Of a stretch of DNA of 64,000 nucleotides, positions 35,132-44,585 are shown in pieces. Location: the NCBI RefSeq assembly GCF_015223055.1, contig NZ_JADFBX010000003.1:372001-436000 (forward strand), read 5' to 3'. Position numbers and translations under genes: made by a program. The notes beneath the pieces were generated by a model. The model was not told the origin of the DNA and ran no database searches. It saw only the letters and a list, made by a program, of their open reading frames with translations. Every line of letters begins with the position of its first letter. Within the stretch, counting starts at the first letter, position 1. Source of the stretch: Pedobacter sp. MC2016-24. Lineage in GTDB: Bacteria; Bacteroidota; Bacteroidia; Sphingobacteriales; Sphingobacteriaceae.

Positions 35132-36151
35132 ATGAAATACAAGTATATCCTGCTGTTTATAATGTTAATCACTGCCTGCAAACAGAAGCGGGTGGTTAGT
35201 CCATCCTTTTATTATTGGAAAACAGTCTATAAATCCGATACACTTGAAAATGCCTATTTAAAGCAATTTCATAGTCAGAAACTGTATGTAAGAATCATGG
35301 ATGTCGATCTTGACAACAATTACAGCAAGAATCCGGTTCCGGTTGCACCAATAAGTTTTGCAGATTCAGTACCTGGTACTTTAGCATTGATACCGGTTGT
35401 ATTTATTGCCAATGATGTGTTAAAGGAACGTACTGAACCACAAATAAAAGAGTTGGCAAGAAAGATTACCAGTTTCGTAAAGGCAAAAACATTGCAGGCA
35501 GGCAAGCGGGGGTACCAGGAATTACAAATCGACTGTGACTGGACAGCAACTACACGTGATCACTATTTTAAATTACTTGAAGAACTTCGTAAGGTAAACA
35601 AAGATAAGGTCCTATCTTCAACACTTAGGTTGCATCAGCTGAAAAATCAAGGTAAAAGTGGTATTCCTCCAGTAGATAAAGTTTTGCTGATGTGTTACAA
35701 CATGGGGAATTTGAGACAATATGGAAATCAAAACTCCATTTTAGACCTGGCAGAATTTAAAAAATATGCAGGAGAGAATCTAGCCCGGTACCCGAAGGAT
35801 ATGGATATTGCTTTGCCCTTGTTTTCCTGGACAGTTGTTTTTAGAGATCAGCAATATATCGGTATTTCAAAGCGGGTAAAATGGAATGACCTGATAGATA
35901 CAGCTATGTTTCTGCGACAAAAAAATGGTTTATATCAATCCAGAAATACCCAGACAAATTTAGGGCTGCAGAAAAATGATGTACTAAGGTATGAAGAAAG
36001 TAATTTGAATGATATTAAATCAGTTGCACAGTATTTATCTGCTCATTTGCCTGGAAAACCTTTTAATTTGTTGTTTTATCATTTAGATCATCACCTCCTT
36101 AAAAACTATCAATTCAATGAACTGGAAGAAATCAATAATCTTTTGCGCTAG
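35132..36151 (+). CDS. Lipoprotein of unknown function, possible TIM-barrel
   Basis: 339 residues. Lipobox ITAC (Cys16) after a short signal peptide. The body has FYYWKTVYKS near the start, then GYQELQIDCDWTATTRDHYFKLLEELRKV and KVLLMCYNMGN, which resemble successive beta/alpha units of a glycosidase-like barrel (similar in feel to DUF3142, not confirmed). No certain catalytic pair is seen. Its last 35 nt overlap the start of the next gene, so the two are probably cotranslated and functionally linked. It is likely an envelope protein. Confidence 0.75.
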   Translation: MKYKYILLFIMLITACKQKRVVSPSFYYWKTVYKSDTLENAYLKQFHSQKLYVRIMDVDLDNNYSKNPVPVAPISFADSVPGTLALIPVVFIANDVLKERTEPQIKELARKITSFVKAKTLQAGKRGYQELQIDCDWTATTRDHYFKLLEELRKVNKDKVLSSTLRLHQLKNQGKSGIPPVDKVLLMCYNMGNLRQYGNQNSILDLAEFKKYAGENLARYPKDMDIALPLFSWTVVFRDQQYIGISKRVKWNDLIDTAMFLRQKNGLYQSRNTQTNLGLQKNDVLRYEESNLNDIKSVAQYLSAHLPGKPFNLLFYHLDHHLLKNYQFNELEEINNLLR

Positions 36152-38576
36152 TTTCCTGATTATTTTCTTTACTGAAACGGCCGTCAATATTGCCTGTGGC
36201 CCTGAACAGGATCCTTATGATTATTACATTTCTTATTTTCATAATAATGTACAAGGGGATGCTTATTCGCCATTTGCTTTCAATAAAATGGTTTACTTAT
36301 ATGCCACTGAAGAAGTAGCAAATGAACCTGAAATCAATAGTTTGGAATGGGCAAAATATCTGCAGGTGAAGAAAGATGATGTTTTTAAGGTCATGTATGA
36401 TGCCGATAGTACTTTTGAAGGCAAACTGGTTAATTTTTCAAAAAGATCACTTGAAGCTTTGCCTGTCGCGCTAAAGCAAAATTCATTTTTATTGGGATTG
36501 ATCAAACAAGAAGCTGCTTTAAAATATTTCCTTTTTGCCAAAAGCTGCGAACCCTTTACCCGCTCATATTACGATAGTTGGGATCCTGTAGCACGTGATA
36601 GCGTGATGATGGGCAGGAAAGCGACGGAAGCTACTGCCTTGGCTGCAAAAGAAAAGGATCAGTTTTTGAAACTTCGCTATGCCTTTCAGGCGGTAAGGCT
36701 ACAGCATTATGCACACAATTATGAAGCCTGCAAGACAACCTATGAACAATTGATCAGTCCATTGAAAACGGCAAGTGCAGTTCAGGGTTGGGCACTATCG
36801 CTTTATGCAGGTGCTATTCGGTATACAGGAAATCCAGCGGAAGCTGCGTATTTGTTTTCCAGGGTTTTTGCCGCCAGTCCGGAGAGAAGAATACAGGCTT
36901 ATCGGAATTACTTTGCCTGTAGATCTTCTTTGGAAAGCGTATTGAAGTTCACTAAAAATGAGCGGGAGAAAGCTCATGTTTTTGCGCTCCAGGGGTTTGG
37001 CAATCCTGCTGCTGATGTGGAGAGCCTGGAACAAGTTTATCATTATGATCCCGGCAGTTTGATGAACGGAGCTTTGCTGGTCAGGGAAGTCAATAAGCTG
37101 GAGGAAAACTTAATTAAAGGGAAGGATATCGCCAGGAACTATTATGCCAGTTATTTTTCCCGTTTTGACGTCGACAAGCAAAAGCAGGACAGCACTCAGG
37201 ATGTTTATTTAAAACACCTGCTAAAAATTAAGCATTTTGCCCTTCGGATGGCTAGCGAAAAGAAATATCCTCATCCAGAACTGGGTACCTTAACTGCGGC
37301 TTATTTGTCCTGGATGGAGAATAAAGATGTACAGGGCTTAAATTACCTGGCGGCTTTAAAGCCAGATCAATTACCAGAAAAATTAAAAGATCAGTATAGA
37401 ATTATTGAGCTGTTAATTAAAGCCAATCAAATCAAAAAAGGTGGCTCTTTTAATCCAAACACGTTGCTGCCCGCCTTAAAGTGGCTCGATGAAAAACGTT
37501 TTGCTGAAAATAAACTGCAACCAAAGGATCAGGATTATTACGATGAAGTATGGGGAGATTCGGATCGCCGGTTTACCGCAACAACACGGAATTTTTATCA
37601 GCAGGTATTGGCACCTGCATATTTGAAAATGGGGGATACGGCCATGGCTGCGGTTGCCATGTTTAAAGCGGACCTTAAGTATCGCACCATTAGTGGCCAG
37701 TCATTCAGGAAAAACATGAGCTACCAAACCACAGTGTTTTGGCAAAATAGCTTGAGTCCAGCTACGATGAGAAATTTAGCTGTTCTTAAGGCCAAACCTG
37801 CGACTGGAAGTTTTAGAAGCTGGCTAAGCAAGGATTTAAGTAAAATCAGCAATGATGATTTTTATGAATTATTTGGTACTACTTATTTGCGTACCCATCA
37901 ATATGCAAAAGCAATCAGCTGTTTTGACCGCGTTTCGAAAGCTTATGTTTATCAGACGCCGAGCGACTGGTACAGCGACAATGCAAATCAGAAAACATAT
38001 GCCCAGGCATTTATTGAGCGCGTGAACGATTATCCGAAGCAATATGGTAAGGCTGCTCCTGGACTAAACAAGAAAACTTTCGCAAAAGAAATGCTACGGA
38101 TACAGAAATTGATCAAAACGGATCAAAAGCATGCTGCACAATATTATTACCGAATGGCAAATGCTGTTTATCAAACTGGATATTATGGTAATTCCTGGTT
38201 TTTAATCAGCTATGACTGGGTATCTTATGATATCCATAAGAAAGCTAAGTATAGCTATGATTTCGATTACAAATTGGCACAGACCGCGAAAATGTGGTAT
38301 CTGAAAGCCAGAACATTAAGTAAAGATTCGAACTTCAAAGCGAAGTGTACTTTTATGCTTGCCAAATGTGAGCAAAAAAAGATCATCAATTTAAATTATG
38401 ATAAAATAGCCTGGTATCAGGGAGATTATGACCTGAGTTATAAAAGATTTTTAGCTTTAAATTATAACAATCCTTATTTCAGGCAAATGAAATTAAAGTA
38501 TAGCCATACGGCATTTTATAAAATTGCAGCAACGGAGTGTGGTTATTTCAGGGAGTTTATAGGTGCTGAAAAATGA
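36117..38576 (+). CDS. Large secreted protein of unknown function with helical repeats
   Basis: 819 residues with a signal peptide; the sequence after it begins ACGPEQDPYDYYISYF, which I recall as conserved in a Bacteroidota-only family. Long helical stretches with aromatic and Ala positions (AYLFSRVFAASPERRIQAYRN, TYLRTHQYAKAISCFDRV) look like TPR-type repeats. It is rich in Tyr and Lys toward the C terminus. It overlaps the upstream lipoprotein gene by 35 nt, and its stop codon touches the convergent rsgA stop. No function is assigned. Confidence 0.75.
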   Translation: MNWKKSIIFCASFLIIFFTETAVNIACGPEQDPYDYYISYFHNNVQGDAYSPFAFNKMVYLYATEEVANEPEINSLEWAKYLQVKKDDVFKVMYDADSTFEGKLVNFSKRSLEALPVALKQNSFLLGLIKQEAALKYFLFAKSCEPFTRSYYDSWDPVARDSVMMGRKATEATALAAKEKDQFLKLRYAFQAVRLQHYAHNYEACKTTYEQLISPLKTASAVQGWALSLYAGAIRYTGNPAEAAYLFSRVFAASPERRIQAYRNYFACRSSLESVLKFTKNEREKAHVFALQGFGNPAADVESLEQVYHYDPGSLMNGALLVREVNKLEENLIKGKDIARNYYASYFSRFDVDKQKQDSTQDVYLKHLLKIKHFALRMASEKKYPHPELGTLTAAYLSWMENKDVQGLNYLAALKPDQLPEKLKDQYRIIELLIKANQIKKGGSFNPNTLLPALKWLDEKRFAENKLQPKDQDYYDEVWGDSDRRFTATTRNFYQQVLAPAYLKMGDTAMAAVAMFKADLKYRTISGQSFRKNMSYQTTVFWQNSLSPATMRNLAVLKAKPATGSFRSWLSKDLSKISNDDFYELFGTTYLRTHQYAKAISCFDRVSKAYVYQTPSDWYSDNANQKTYAQAFIERVNDYPKQYGKAAPGLNKKTFAKEMLRIQKLIKTDQKHAAQYYYRMANAVYQTGYYGNSWFLISYDWVSYDIHKKAKYSYDFDYKLAQTAKMWYLKARTLSKDSNFKAKCTFMLAKCEQKKIINLNYDKIAWYQGDYDLSYKRFLALNYNNPYFRQMKLKYSHTAFYKIAATECGYFREFIGAEK

Positions 38577-39497
38577 TCAGGCCCTGGTTTCGTTGCCATG
38601 AAAAATACTCAGGTAACTTTCATACCTGCTGAGCTCTATTTCGCCTTCCTCAACGGCTTTGATTACTGCACAACCAGGTTCATTCACGTGTCGGCAGTTA
38701 TTGAAACGACATTGATTCATGAGTGCACGCATTTCTCTGAAATAGTGTCCCAATTCTTCCGGCCGGATGTCAAAAATTCCCAGTTCCCTGATGCCCGGTG
38801 TATCAATTAAATAACCGCCAAAAGGCAAGGCATGCATTTCAGCAAAAGTTGTGGTATGCTGTCCTTTATCGCTCGACTCTGAAATTTCACCGGTTTTGAT
38901 GTTGTGTCCAGGCAACAGAACATTGATCAAACTTGATTTTCCTACGCCTGAATGCCCTGAAAATAAAGTTGTTTTATCTTTCAATAATTCGATGATCAAT
39001 GGGATATTGGTACCTTCCAGTGCCGATACTGCATAGCAAGGGTAGCCAATGTTTTCATAAATACTTTTGTAAGCATCCAATACTTCCAGGCCATCTTCAT
39101 TAAACAGGTCCAGCTTATTAAAGATCAGCGTAGCTGGAATATCATAAGCTTCGGCAGTAGCTAAAAAACGATCTATAAAACCCAGAGAAGTACGGGGCGA
39201 GGCGAGTGTAACTACAAGAAATGCCTGATCCAGATTTGCAGCAATGATCTGCGCTTGTTTAGACAGATTGATCGATTTACGGATGATGTAATTGCGCCTT
39301 TCATGCAGTTTGTTGATCACCCCTTTGTCTGAATTGGGCTCCATTTCAAATTCTACCTGGTCGCCAACAGCAATGGGATTAGTGGTCTGAATGCCTTTAA
39401 TCCGAAACTTACCTTTAATCCTGCAATCGTAATCGACGCCGTCCGATCCGTGTACCTGGTACCAGCTTCCTGTTGATTTTATAACTAATCCTTGCAT
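38577..39497 (-). CDS. rsgA: Ribosome small-subunit-dependent GTPase A
   Basis: 306 residues. RsgA helps late 30S maturation. An N-terminal OB-fold is followed by a circularly permuted GTPase: the NKLD (G4) motif comes before [13 protein letters not shown] (G1) and DTPG (G3). A zinc module ends it (CRFNNCRHVNEPGC). The stop codon is directly adjacent to that of the convergent unknown gene, with no spacer. It diverges from the thr leader. Confidence 0.95.
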   Translation of the reverse strand: MQGLVIKSTGSWYQVHGSDGVDYDCRIKGKFRIKGIQTTNPIAVGDQVEFEMEPNSDKGVINKLHERRNYIIRKSINLSKQAQIIAANLDQAFLVVTLASPRTSLGFIDRFLATAEAYDIPATLIFNKLDLFNEDGLEVLDAYKSIYENIGYPCYAVSALEGTNIPLIIELLKDKTTLFSGHSGVGKSSLINVLLPGHNIKTGEISESSDKGQHTTTFAEMHALPFGGYLIDTPGIRELGIFDIRPEELGHYFREMRALMNQCRFNNCRHVNEPGCAVIKAVEEGEIELSRYESYLSIFHGNETRA

Positions 39498-39704
39498 ATA
39501 ATGGGGTAAAGGTAAGAAATTGTTTTAGCCTAATGATGCTTTGTAAGGCATTAACATTTTTGAGGTAAAGTGCAGCTATTTATGTGAATTTGGCTGCTTG
39601 GTTAAAGTATTTTTAATAATCAGATAAATATTTTTGCAATCATTTGTTAATTAGAAAAATATGTACTTACTTTACGCCACCGCACAATAAGTGTAAAATA
39701 TACA

Positions 39705-39773
39705 ATGTACAACTATTCGACCATTACTACGATTACCACAACCACCGGCGCAGCACGGAGGAAGGTAAGCTAG
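39705..39773 (+). CDS. thrL: Threonine operon leader peptide
   Basis: A 22-residue frame, ATG 39705 to TAG 39773. It starts MYNYS, then codons 6-14 are nine consecutive Thr or Ile codons (T I T T I T T T T), and it ends GAARRKVS. Escherichia coli ThrL has the same kind of Thr/Ile run, and Thr and Ile are the regulatory amino acids of thrABC. The last codons before the stop contain the antiterminator segment, so a ribosome reaching the stop would hide it. A weak -7-like TATTTTTG lies at 39629-39636. Confidence 0.85.
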   Translation: MYNYSTITTITTTTGAARRKVS

Positions 39774-39845
39774 TGGGGTAAAAAAATAAAAATATAAAAA
39801 CCACAAAAAGCGCCTTCCTCTAACCAGGGAAGGCGCTTTTTTTTT
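39758..39845 (+). promoter_or_regulatory. Threonine operon attenuator (antiterminator and terminator)
   Basis: Terminator: AAAAAGCGCCTTCC (39805-39818) with GGAAGGCGCTTTTT (39828-39841), a 9-nt loop and a T run to 39845, ending 11 nt before the thrA ATG. Antiterminator: GAGGAAGG (39758-39765), inside the leader-peptide frame, complements CCTTCCTC (39813-39820), with a wobble pair possible at each end. A ribosome stalled at Thr codons leaves it free and blocks the terminator; a ribosome at the stop covers it and the terminator forms. Confidence 0.85.
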
Positions 39846-39856
39846 AACCAAGAACT

Positions 39857-42304
39857 ATGAATATTTTAAAATTTGGAGGCACATCGGTAGGTTCTGTAGA
39901 GAGCATCAAGGCGCTGATTGAGATCCTGAAGCAAGAAAAAGGAGCGGAAAACCCGATCGTCGTCTTGTCAGCCATGGGGGGCGTAACCAACTCCCTGCTG
40001 GCCATGGCCGAAGCTGCAAAAGACTCGGCAGACTATGTAGAGGAGCTTAAAAAAGTAGAAAAAAAGCACTTTGACGTGATCCGGGCTTTATTGCCGGCAG
40101 GTGCGCAAAATCCGGTACTGACGAAACTCAAGATCTATTTTAATGAGCTGGAAGATATTTTGCAATCGGTTTACAACCTCCGTGAATTGAGTCTCCAAAC
40201 CAAAGACCTGATTCTGAGTTATGGTGAGCGCTGTTCTAATGTGATGATCAGCCACATTGCGAAACAACATTTTGCCAATGCTATTTATGTTGATGGCGCT
40301 GAACTGATCAAAACAGATAGCAATTTCGGACAGGCTAAAGTCAATACCCAATTGACAGAGATTTTAATACAGGACTTTTACCAGTCCAACACGGATAAAC
40401 TTTTGTTTGTTACCGGTTTCATTTCCAGTAATGAAGAAGGTCGGGTAACTACGCTGGGCCGCGGCGGTAGCGATTACACTGCTGCCATTTGGGGGGCTGC
40501 TTTAAATGCTGCAGAAATCCAGATCTGGACTGATGTAGATGGAATGCTGACTGCCGATCCGCGTATCGTAAAAAAAGCTTTTTCCTTACCGGAACTGAGC
40601 TATACCGAAGCCATGGAGCTTTCTTACTTTGGCGCCAAAGTAATTTATCCGCCTACCATGACACCTGCGTTTTTAAAGCGCATTCCAATTGTCATTAAAA
40701 ATACTTTTAATGTTGATTTTGAAGGTACATATATCAAACACGGAACGCAGGTCTCCAATCTGCCAATCAAGGGGATTTCTTCTATTGATGAAATCAGTAT
40801 TTTGAACCTTTCAGGTAGTGGCATGGTGGGAAAGGCTGGTTTTAGCGGCCGTTTGTTTTCTTTATTATCCCGCGAACAGGTTAATGTGGTGTTAATTACA
40901 CAAAGTTCTTCCGAACATAGCATCACTTTTGCTGTTAAGCCTTCTGATGCACTGAAAGCGCTGGCATTGATCAATAAGGAATTTGAACTGGAACTCCAGG
41001 CACGTAAGCTGGAATACCCAGAGGTAGAAAATGGATTGTCCATTTTGGCCATTGTAGGCGAAAACATGAAACGTACTCCAGGGATCTCTGGTCGCTTGTT
41101 TAGTGCTTTGGGACGTAATGGTGTAAACATCCGCGCCATTGCACAAGGTTCATCAGAGTACAACATTTCTGTAATCATATCTCATTCCGATTTGTCTAAA
41201 GCAGTAAATGCAGTACACGATGCATTTTATGCCGACCTTAAAAAAACCTTGTACGTATTTTGTCTGGGTACCGGGAATATTGGTAAAACGCTGTTTGCAC
41301 AGTTACAGCATCAAATGCCATTCCTGGCTAAAAACAACGATTTGCAGGTTAAAGTGATGGGCCTGAGCAATACCCGAAAAATGTATTTAAATGCAGAGGG
41401 AATCGGTCTGGAAAACTGGGAAGCCGATTTAGAGGCGCATGGAGAGCCGGCAGAATTGGCGGACTTTGTTAAAAAAATGAAGGCGATGAACCTGCCGAAT
41501 TGTGTATTTGTAGACAATACTGCCAGTCACAACCCAATCCAATTCTATCGCGATATCCTGCAGTCCAGCATTTCTGTCGTGACTTGTAATAAAATTGGTA
41601 ATTCTGCAGAATACGAACAATATGCTGCCTTTAAAAACGCGGCGAGAAAACATGGTGTAGACTTTTACTATGAGACTAATGTGGGCGCCGGATTACCGAT
41701 TATCCGTACTTTGAAAGACCTGATGATGAGTGGCGACCGTATTGCCAGCATTGAAGCCATCTTATCGGGTACCATTTCTTATATCTTCAATAGCTTTAAA
41801 GGGGATCGTTTATTTCATGAAGTGGTTAAAGAAGCTCAGGATAAGGGCTATACCGAACCCGATCCAAGAGATGACCTGAACGGCAAAGATTTCATGCGAA
41901 AAATGCTGATCCTGGCCCGTGATGCGGGTTACGCCTTGGAAGAACGTGATGTGACGATTGAAAGCATGCTTCCGGAGGCGGCCTTAAATGCGGCTACTGT
42001 AGCTGATTTTTACCAGGAGCTGGAAAACAACGCTTCATTTTTTGAGAAATTGAAACAGGAAGCTGCAACAGGCAATAAAGTATTGAGATATATAGGGAAA
42101 CTGGAAAGTGGTAAGGTTGCAATTACCTTACAAATGGTTGATGATAACCATCCTTTTTATATGCTTTCGGGTAGTGACAACATCATTTCGTTTACTACAG
42201 ATCGCTATAAAGAACGTCCATTGGTGATTAAAGGCCCGGGCGCCGGTGCCGAAGTCACTGCCGCAGGTGTATTTGCCGACATAATAAACGTAGGAAAAAG
42301 ATGA
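39857..42304 (+). CDS. thrA: Bifunctional aspartate kinase/homoserine dehydrogenase
   Basis: 815 residues. The N-terminal aspartokinase begins ILKFGGTSVGS and includes GRGGSDYTAAIWG; two ACT-type segments follow (near 315-450: SGSGMVGKAGFSGRLFSLL and GENMKRTPGISGRLFSALG), the usual site of threonine feedback. The C-terminal homoserine dehydrogenase starts with LGTGNIGKTLF (NAD(P) site) and includes GTISYIFN and GYTEPDPRDDLNG. It does the first and third steps from aspartate toward threonine. It overlaps thrB by 4 nt (ATGA). Confidence 0.96.
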   Translation: MNILKFGGTSVGSVESIKALIEILKQEKGAENPIVVLSAMGGVTNSLLAMAEAAKDSADYVEELKKVEKKHFDVIRALLPAGAQNPVLTKLKIYFNELEDILQSVYNLRELSLQTKDLILSYGERCSNVMISHIAKQHFANAIYVDGAELIKTDSNFGQAKVNTQLTEILIQDFYQSNTDKLLFVTGFISSNEEGRVTTLGRGGSDYTAAIWGAALNAAEIQIWTDVDGMLTADPRIVKKAFSLPELSYTEAMELSYFGAKVIYPPTMTPAFLKRIPIVIKNTFNVDFEGTYIKHGTQVSNLPIKGISSIDEISILNLSGSGMVGKAGFSGRLFSLLSREQVNVVLITQSSSEHSITFAVKPSDALKALALINKEFELELQARKLEYPEVENGLSILAIVGENMKRTPGISGRLFSALGRNGVNIRAIAQGSSEYNISVIISHSDLSKAVNAVHDAFYADLKKTLYVFCLGTGNIGKTLFAQLQHQMPFLAKNNDLQVKVMGLSNTRKMYLNAEGIGLENWEADLEAHGEPAELADFVKKMKAMNLPNCVFVDNTASHNPIQFYRDILQSSISVVTCNKIGNSAEYEQYAAFKNAARKHGVDFYYETNVGAGLPIIRTLKDLMMSGDRIASIEAILSGTISYIFNSFKGDRLFHEVVKEAQDKGYTEPDPRDDLNGKDFMRKMLILARDAGYALEERDVTIESMLPEAALNAATVADFYQELENNASFFEKLKQEAATGNKVLRYIGKLESGKVAITLQMVDDNHPFYMLSGSDNIISFTTDRYKERPLVIKGPGAGAEVTAAGVFADIINVGKR

Positions 42305-43233
42305 AATCAGTAAAAGTATTTGCCCCGGCCACAGTGGCCAATGTTGTGTGCGGTTATGATGTGTTGGGTTTTGCGGTTGATGAACCTGGAGATGAGGTGA
42401 TCATGCGCCTAAACGATAAACCTGGTGTTTCGCTTTTGAAAATTACGGGAGATGAAGGCCGTTTGCCTTTAGATCCGGATAAAAACACCGTGAGTGCGGT
42501 AGTTAAGCATTACCTGAACCATGTAGGTCGCCAGGACATAGGCGTTGAAATTGAACTCCACAAAAAAATGCCGATAGGTAGTGGTCTGGGATCGAGTTCT
42601 GCCAGCACTGTAGGTGGCTTATTTGCCATCAATACACTGATGGACAACCTGCTGACCAATAAAGAGCTGGTTCCTTTTGCCATGAAGGGTGAAGAACTGG
42701 CCTGCGGTTATGGCCATGCCGACAACGTTGCTCCGGCTTTGATGGGCGGCTTTGTGTTGATCAGAAGCTATGAGCCTTTAGACATCATCAGCTTACCTTG
42801 TCCACAAGGTATGCATGCCGCCATCGTTTATCCAGAAGTAGATGTGCCTACAAAAGATGCCCGTCAGATGATTCGTTCTAAAGTATTGCTGAAAGATGCG
42901 GTTACCCAATGGGGAAATGTAGCTGGTTTGGTTAGTGGTTTGTTTATGAACGATTATGAATTGATTGGCAACAGCATGACGGATGTTTTGGTAGAGCCGA
43001 CCCGTTCCATTCTGATTCCTGATTTTTATAACCTGCGTGTGCTGGCTATGGAAGCAGGTGCCGTAGGTTTTGGTATTTCTGGTTCCGGACCTTCTGTTTT
43101 TGCATTAACCAAAGACCGCGAGACTGCAACAGCGATTACGCAAAAGCTGCAGCAGCACTTACAAAAATTAGCCATCAATAGCCTGGCTTTCGTGTCTGAA
43201 GTAAATAAAAAAGGACCAGTAATTTTAGACTAA
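42301..43233 (+). CDS. thrB: Homoserine kinase
   Basis: 310 residues of the GHMP kinase family. The phosphate loop PIGSGLGSSSAST lies at about 91-103; FAPATVANVVCGYDVLGFA is the typical ThrB start, and GFGISGSGPSVFAL is the third GHMP motif. It phosphorylates homoserine. Its ATG overlaps the thrA stop (ATGA), and thrC follows after 5 nt. Confidence 0.96.
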   Translation: MKSVKVFAPATVANVVCGYDVLGFAVDEPGDEVIMRLNDKPGVSLLKITGDEGRLPLDPDKNTVSAVVKHYLNHVGRQDIGVEIELHKKMPIGSGLGSSSASTVGGLFAINTLMDNLLTNKELVPFAMKGEELACGYGHADNVAPALMGGFVLIRSYEPLDIISLPCPQGMHAAIVYPEVDVPTKDARQMIRSKVLLKDAVTQWGNVAGLVSGLFMNDYELIGNSMTDVLVEPTRSILIPDFYNLRVLAMEAGAVGFGISGSGPSVFALTKDRETATAITQKLQQHLQKLAINSLAFVSEVNKKGPVILD

Positions 43234-43238
43234 ACCAA

Positions 43239-44546
43239 ATGAAATTATACAGCACCAACAACCACGATTTAAACGTAGATTTTCCTACTGCTGTTTTCAA
43301 CAGCATGCCCCTGGATAAGGGTTTATATATGCCTGTGGAGATCCCGCAACTGGAAGCTGAATTTATTCAGCATCTGGATGAATACAGCATGCCACAAATT
43401 GCTTTTCATGTAGCTTCAGCTTTATTGGGAGATACCATTCCCGCTGCCGATCTCAAAAGCATCATTGACGATGCCATTAATTTTGAGGCACCAATCGTGC
43501 CGCTTAAGGACCATGAATATGTACTTGAACTGTTCCATGGACCATCTTTAGCTTTTAAAGATTTTGGTGCCAGGTTTATGAGCCGCATTATGGCTTACTT
43601 CTTAAAAGACAATGAGAAAACACTGGATGTGCTGGTGGCGACTTCCGGTGATACCGGGGGAGCGGTAGCTCTGGGTTTCCTTGGGGTACCCAATACCCGC
43701 GTAACCATTCTTTATCCTAAAGGAAAGGTGAGCGACATACAAGAACTGCAATTGTGTACCAACGGACAGAATATTCATGCCATTGAGGTGGATGGTACAT
43801 TTGACGATTGCCAGGCCTTGGTGAAACAGGCTTTTGCAGATGCTGAATTGAATGAAAAGCTAAGATTAACTTCTGCCAATTCGATCAATATATCGAGGTT
43901 AATCCCTCAAACTTTTTACTATTTCAACGCTTATGCACAGTTACTTAAAGCAGGTAAGAAGGATGTGGTATTTGTAGTACCCAGCGGTAACTTTGGTAAC
44001 ATTGCTGCGGGATTGCTTGCCTATAAGATGGGACTTCCTGTAAAGCAGTTTATTGCAGCTACCAATGTGAATGATACGGTGCCACGCTTTCTGGAAACCG
44101 GTATTTATGAAACCAGGCCTTCGGTACAAACCTATGCCAATGCCATGGATGTAGGTGCGCCAAGTAACTGGGTGCGGATTATGGATTTGTTTAACAACGA
44201 TAAAGCCGCATTACAGCAAGTGTTGCAAAGTTATGTGTATACGGATGAGCAGACTTTAGTGGGTATGAACCACTTATACGAAGACTTAAATTATATTGCT
44301 TGTCCGCATACCGCGATTGCCTGGCTGGCTTTACAGGATTATCGGAAATCACATCCGCACGAGGATTTTGAAGGTGTGTTCTTATCCACTGCCCATGCCT
44401 GTAAATTTCCGGATGTATTTCCTGAGGCCATCAAAGCAAAGATCGAAATTCCGGAACAGGTCAGGAGTCTGGCTGCTAAGCAAAAACACGCTACTGAAAT
44501 GGATGCAGCTTTCGATTCTTTTAAAAAGTATCTGAACCAGTACTAA
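43239..44546 (+). CDS. thrC: Threonine synthase
   Basis: 435 residues, PLP-dependent. The cofactor lysine is Lys107 in HGPSLAFKDFGARF; the phosphate-binding loop is ATSGDTGGAVA, and VPSGNFGNIAAG is another signature. It converts phosphohomoserine to threonine. It is the last gene of thrABC and is followed within 4 nt by a 12-bp hairpin shared with the convergent META gene. Confidence 0.96.
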   Translation: MKLYSTNNHDLNVDFPTAVFNSMPLDKGLYMPVEIPQLEAEFIQHLDEYSMPQIAFHVASALLGDTIPAADLKSIIDDAINFEAPIVPLKDHEYVLELFHGPSLAFKDFGARFMSRIMAYFLKDNEKTLDVLVATSGDTGGAVALGFLGVPNTRVTILYPKGKVSDIQELQLCTNGQNIHAIEVDGTFDDCQALVKQAFADAELNEKLRLTSANSINISRLIPQTFYYFNAYAQLLKAGKKDVVFVVPSGNFGNIAAGLLAYKMGLPVKQFIAATNVNDTVPRFLETGIYETRPSVQTYANAMDVGAPSNWVRIMDLFNNDKAALQQVLQSYVYTDEQTLVGMNHLYEDLNYIACPHTAIAWLALQDYRKSHPHEDFEGVFLSTAHACKFPDVFPEAIKAKIEIPEQVRSLAAKQKHATEMDAAFDSFKKYLNQY

Positions 44547-44549
44547 GAT

Positions 44550-44585
44550 AAATTTAGCCTGCATGATTGTATACAGGCTAAATTT
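44550..44585. terminator. Hairpin between thrC and the META lipoprotein gene
   Basis: A perfect 12-bp stem, AAATTTAGCCTG (44550-44561) with CAGGCTAAATTT (44574-44585), and a 12-nt loop. It fills nearly all of the gap between convergent genes and probably serves both. The T runs beside it are short, so termination may be incomplete. Confidence 0.7.

Noticed and set aside
39661..39690. Nine-codon frame (MYLLYATAQ) upstream of the thr leader peptide
   Set aside because: It has no run of regulatory codons and nothing to support translation; it may be leader RNA or lie near the transcription start.
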